Positions 6,736 to 9,396 of a stretch of DNA of 9,396 nucleotides are shown here, one piece after another. The stretch spans positions 1 through 9,396 of the forward strand of contig NZAS01000200.1 of NCBI GenBank assembly GCA_002686195.1, in the 5' to 3' direction. The notes below the pieces were generated by a model that was given only the letters and a program-made list of their open reading frames with translations, did not search any database and had not been told where the DNA came from. How positions within the stretch are numbered: position 1 is the first letter of the stretch; the number at the start of each line of letters is the position of its first letter. A program made the translations under genes and the position numbers. The DNA comes from Candidatus Pacearchaeota archaeon (GTDB lineage Archaea > Nanoarchaeota > Nanoarchaeia > Pacearchaeales > GW2011-AR1).

Positions 6736-9396
6736 TTATCCTGGTACTGCTTTGCCGGCAATTGCAGCAAATGACGCTTTACCGAGAGTGCTTTTGGTTT
6801 TGCCGCTTAAGAATGCTTCCAAATCTGGCGCATTAAGGGTTATATCTACCTTCACATCCTTGAGCATCGGCGCGTGGTGATGTGGCTGAGTAGCGCCCGG
6901 TGCACCGGCAGCGCCACGAGCGCCAGGTGTGGCGCCAACGGCTCCCATTACAGTCCCAGTGATTGTGCCGGCGGTTGCAGCCGCAATAGCAACCGGCGCA
7001 GTTGCAGTCATAAGCGTAGTTAAAATAGCTGTTTTTACTGCAGGTATTTCTTCAATAGCTTTTCCAATTGCCATAAATGCTGTGGCAATTTCAGCTAGTT
7101 CTGATTTCTGCTCTACCAATGCCGCAATACTATCTGTAAACATTGTAAAAATCAACATAGTGGGTATAAGGGTCATTAATGCCACTCCTATGGCCAACAT
7201 GCCAACGGCAAAAAGCAGCATTCCTGCTGCCGCAAGTGGAGCTAAGGCGCCGAGCATACTGAAAGCTAAATAAAGGCCCACCAAGATAACAACAAATGCA
7301 AAAAATTCTGCCATTGACAAAACACCAAATAACTCAGTGAATGCCAAAACCAGCAATGAAAGGCCGGCAGCTGCTAGGAAAAGACCTCCTCCCAACATCA
7401 AAACAGAAACACCCATGGCTAGAAGAATAAGCGCTGCAATCTCACCAACTCCACTATAAACCAAAACCCCCATTAAGATCATAAACGCCACAAATGGAAC
7501 CATTAAAATGCCAAGAGCAATCGCTGCTGCAATAGCTTCAACTCCCATGTCCCTAAATGATCTAATCAGAATAGCAACGCCTAAAGCGGCTATACCAATT
7601 CCAACGCCAAGAAACAACATTGCAGCACCCATTGCCAAAACAACTGGCCATGTGAGACTGCCGGCGCGACCAACTGCTTTAGTAGAGGTGGCTTGAGATA
7701 ATTGCGCTGCAGCCAATCCTTCTGTGGCTACAGCTTGTGAACCTTTGGCTGCGGCGTCAGCGCCTGAAGCCACAGTGCCCAAACCCGTCGCCGCTGTTTG
7801 GGCAGTGGTCAAGCCGAGGCCAAGGGCTTTTGCCAGGTTTAGTGCTATCGTGGCGAGTTGTGCAACAAACATTGCACCTTTTAATACAATTATGGCAGCT
7901 TTAAGCCCAAGTATACCAAGTATAACAGCCTTAACAACCCCAATGTTTTCTTGCAATTTTCCTATAAATCCGGTTAAGGCATCTATAATTCCCATAAGCA
8001 TGGGCGATGCTTCTGCCAACATGGCCTGCCATTTTTCCATCATAGTCTGGTTTGCTTTTGCCGCATCTTTCATTGCAATTAGCTCTTCGCTATTCTTGCC
8101 CATGTCTCCACTTAAGCCTTCCATATCTCCAGAAAGCATTTGTGCTAGATCGCCCACATCAGACAATCCTAACGATTCCGTATAAAATTGCTTCTGATAG
8201 TAGCTCATATCATCAAAGGATAGGCCAGCATCTAAAATAGAATCTCGAACCATACCAAAACGGGCTGCAGGATCGGTTTCCATCATCATGTCCATAGCGT
8301 TGACAAAGTTGCCGCCTAATGCTGCATTCAACTTGCCAGCCATTCCAGCAGCGTCTTCAAACGTATCAAACTTATTAGCAACGCCAAGAACCTTTTCCAT
8401 TTCCATGCCTGTGATCTTAGAAATGTGAGCGAGATCTTTAAAAGCTTTTGTTCCTTGATCTCCAAACTTAGCCAATTGTGGGCCCATCGACGCATATTTG
8501 GTTGCGAGTTCACCTACGCTAACCCCAAGATCTTTTGCGTGAGCAACAAGCTCTCTTGACGTTGCTTCAGCTTCCTCCCCGCTCTGTCCAAACATTTTTA
8601 CTGAATTCTGGATCCCCTGTGCGAAGTCTTGTTCTGCTACGCCTAATTGTCCTAAGACGGCCCCCGTGTGCTCCAATGATTTTTGCATTGAATTAGACGA
8701 CATAGTGAAATCAGTAAATGTATTATAAAGTGCGGTCTTGGTTGCGGCGGCTGATTCCGCCGTTACTCCATAGCCTCTCAATTCTTCATGAGTAACTCTA
8801 ATGCTACGAGCCATTTCTTCAGAGGCGCCTGTTGCCCTCATAAAGCCTTTTTCAGCGGCCTGTGTGCTAACAACCAAGCCTATCATTGTATTTTTAATTG
8901 TATTAAAAGGGCCGCTTATTAAACTATCCATTTTATCGAGGCCTTTCATAGCAGCAGGCAACGCAAATGTCATCATCCAGCCTTTAGTGTCTTTTTGTAG
9001 GGCGTATATGTGGGCGCTCATCTTATCAAGCTGCACGTTGCCGGCATCCATCTTTTTTCGGATATCTTCTTGGACTTCATCTATTAATTCAAGCTGCTCG
9101 TTTTGAGCTTCGAATTCGCGGGTTGTGTCCTCAAGAGTACTCTTTAGTTCGTCTAATTGCTCTTGACTAATCTTTCCTAATTTATGCTTTTCTTTCGCTA
9201 TTGCTACTTCGGCTTCCATTTTTTCAAGTAGAGCGTCGTTTTCTTCAATTTGCTTTCTTGTCTGCGTGAGATTTATTTCAGCTTTAGTTCCATGCTGGAT
9301 GGTTAACTCTAGATTTCTTTCTAAATTCTTTTTTTGCTTTTCATATTCCTCATTTGTTTTTTCTAGGAGTTTATTTAATTTTTCTAGCTTTTTCTC
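6736..9396 (-). CDS. Phage tail tape measure protein, 5' end outside window
   Basis: The reading frame is open to the right edge, giving 886 visible residues. The first in-frame ATG, at 9219, is internal: 59 coiled-coil residues precede it, so the true start lies beyond the window. Visible residues 1 to about 137 are charged and heptad-like. Residues 140 to about 480 are a soluble Ala/Gly/Met-rich core. Residues about 480-530 and 580-752 are strongly hydrophobic with no charged clusters, enough for several membrane-spanning helices, and an Ala/Ser/Thr linker separates them. A short Gly/Pro/Ala-rich tract (about 815-838) and three histidines (839-841) precede a 45-residue C-terminal tip. Tape measure proteins set tail length, fill the tube lumen and help form the DNA passage through the inner membrane. 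Length, coiled coil, hydrophobic block and position before the baseplate genes all fit this role. The gene is GC-richer than its neighbours, partly because of its Ala/Gly content. Confidence 0.88.
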   Translation of the reverse strand, partial: EKKLEKLNKLLEKTNEEYEKQKKNLERNLELTIQHGTKAEINLTQTRKQIEENDALLEKMEAEVAIAKEKHKLGKISQEQLDELKSTLEDTTREFEAQNEQLELIDEVQEDIRKKMDAGNVQLDKMSAHIYALQKDTKGWMMTFALPAAMKGLDKMDSLISGPFNTIKNTMIGLVVSTQAAEKGFMRATGASEEMARSIRVTHEELRGYGVTAESAAATKTALYNTFTDFTMSSNSMQKSLEHTGAVLGQLGVAEQDFAQGIQNSVKMFGQSGEEAEATSRELVAHAKDLGVSVGELATKYASMGPQLAKFGDQGTKAFKDLAHISKITGMEMEKVLGVANKFDTFEDAAGMAGKLNAALGGNFVNAMDMMMETDPAARFGMVRDSILDAGLSFDDMSYYQKQFYTESLGLSDVGDLAQMLSGDMEGLSGDMGKNSEELIAMKDAAKANQTMMEKWQAMLAEASPMLMGIIDALTGFIGKLQENIGVVKAVILGILGLKAAIIVLKGAMFVAQLATIALNLAKALGLGLTTAQTAATGLGTVASGADAAAKGSQAVATEGLAAAQLSQATSTKAVGRAGSLTWPVVLAMGAAMLFLGVGIGIAALGVAILIRSFRDMGVEAIAAAIALGILMVPFVAFMILMGVLVYSGVGEIAALILLAMGVSVLMLGGGLFLAAAGLSLLVLAFTELFGVLSMAEFFAFVVILVGLYLAFSMLGALAPLAAAGMLLFAVGMLAIGVALMTLIPTMLIFTMFTDSIAALVEQKSELAEIATAFMAIGKAIEEIPAVKTAILTTLMTATAPVAIAAATAGTITGTVMGAVGATPGARGAAGAPGATQPHHHAPMLKDVKVDITLNAPDLEAFLSGKTKSTLGKASFAAIAGKAVPG

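Noticed and set aside
6929..8185. Several plus-strand open frames opposite the tape measure gene
   Set aside because: They are low-complexity Ala/Ile/Pro translations of the opposite strand of a hydrophobic Ala/Gly-rich gene. No ribosome sites or recognisable domains were seen.

Overview
The window looks like one stretch of the tail module of a marine-type tailed bacteriophage, most likely a myovirus, or less likely a prophage of that kind. All six genes lie on the minus strand and run right to left. Gaps are at most 22 bases, and two junctions overlap. I found no bacterial housekeeping gene, tRNA, rRNA, CRISPR array, insertion sequence or integrase. Much of the DNA is AT-rich, about one third G+C in the lines I counted, with two richer blocks near 50% G+C. 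The phage assignment rests on gene order and protein character. The marine assignment rests on recalled similarity to proteins common in uncultured marine phages, and no search was run.

Layout in order of transcription: (1) 9396-6736, a tape measure protein whose start lies outside the window. It has an N-terminal coiled coil, a soluble core, a very hydrophobic multi-helix block and a short C-terminal tip. (2) 6721-5603, a 372-aa virion protein that I read as tail-tube or baseplate-cap-like, with an Ala/Glu-rich helical tail. (3) 5580-5242, a 112-aa protein with a C-terminal LysM/gp53-like domain. (4) 5241-1645, a 1198-aa baseplate hub candidate: a GC-rich helical N-terminal region of about 360 residues, then a segment of marine-phage virion-protein type, a middle region, and a C-terminal beta-rich region resembling the end of phage hub proteins. 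(5) 1645-443, a 400-aa protein of unknown function, probably a virion protein. (6) 446 to beyond base 1, a partial gene of unknown function starting at TTG and coupled to gene 5.

Tape measure, then a tube-like protein, then a small LysM-like protein, then the hub is the order expected for the distal end of a contractile tail. The tape measure sets tail length and sits in the tube, the tube-like and LysM-like proteins cap the tube and join it to the baseplate, and the hub forms the central platform. The short gaps and stop/start overlaps point to one late transcript with translational coupling. No promoter or terminator is visible.

I see no defence system or other clearly new system. The points most worth a second look are the composition step inside the hub gene at the boundary of its N-terminal domain, the unassigned 400-aa and TTG-start genes just downstream of the hub, and the apparent lack of a recognisable spike or tail lysozyme in the visible part.
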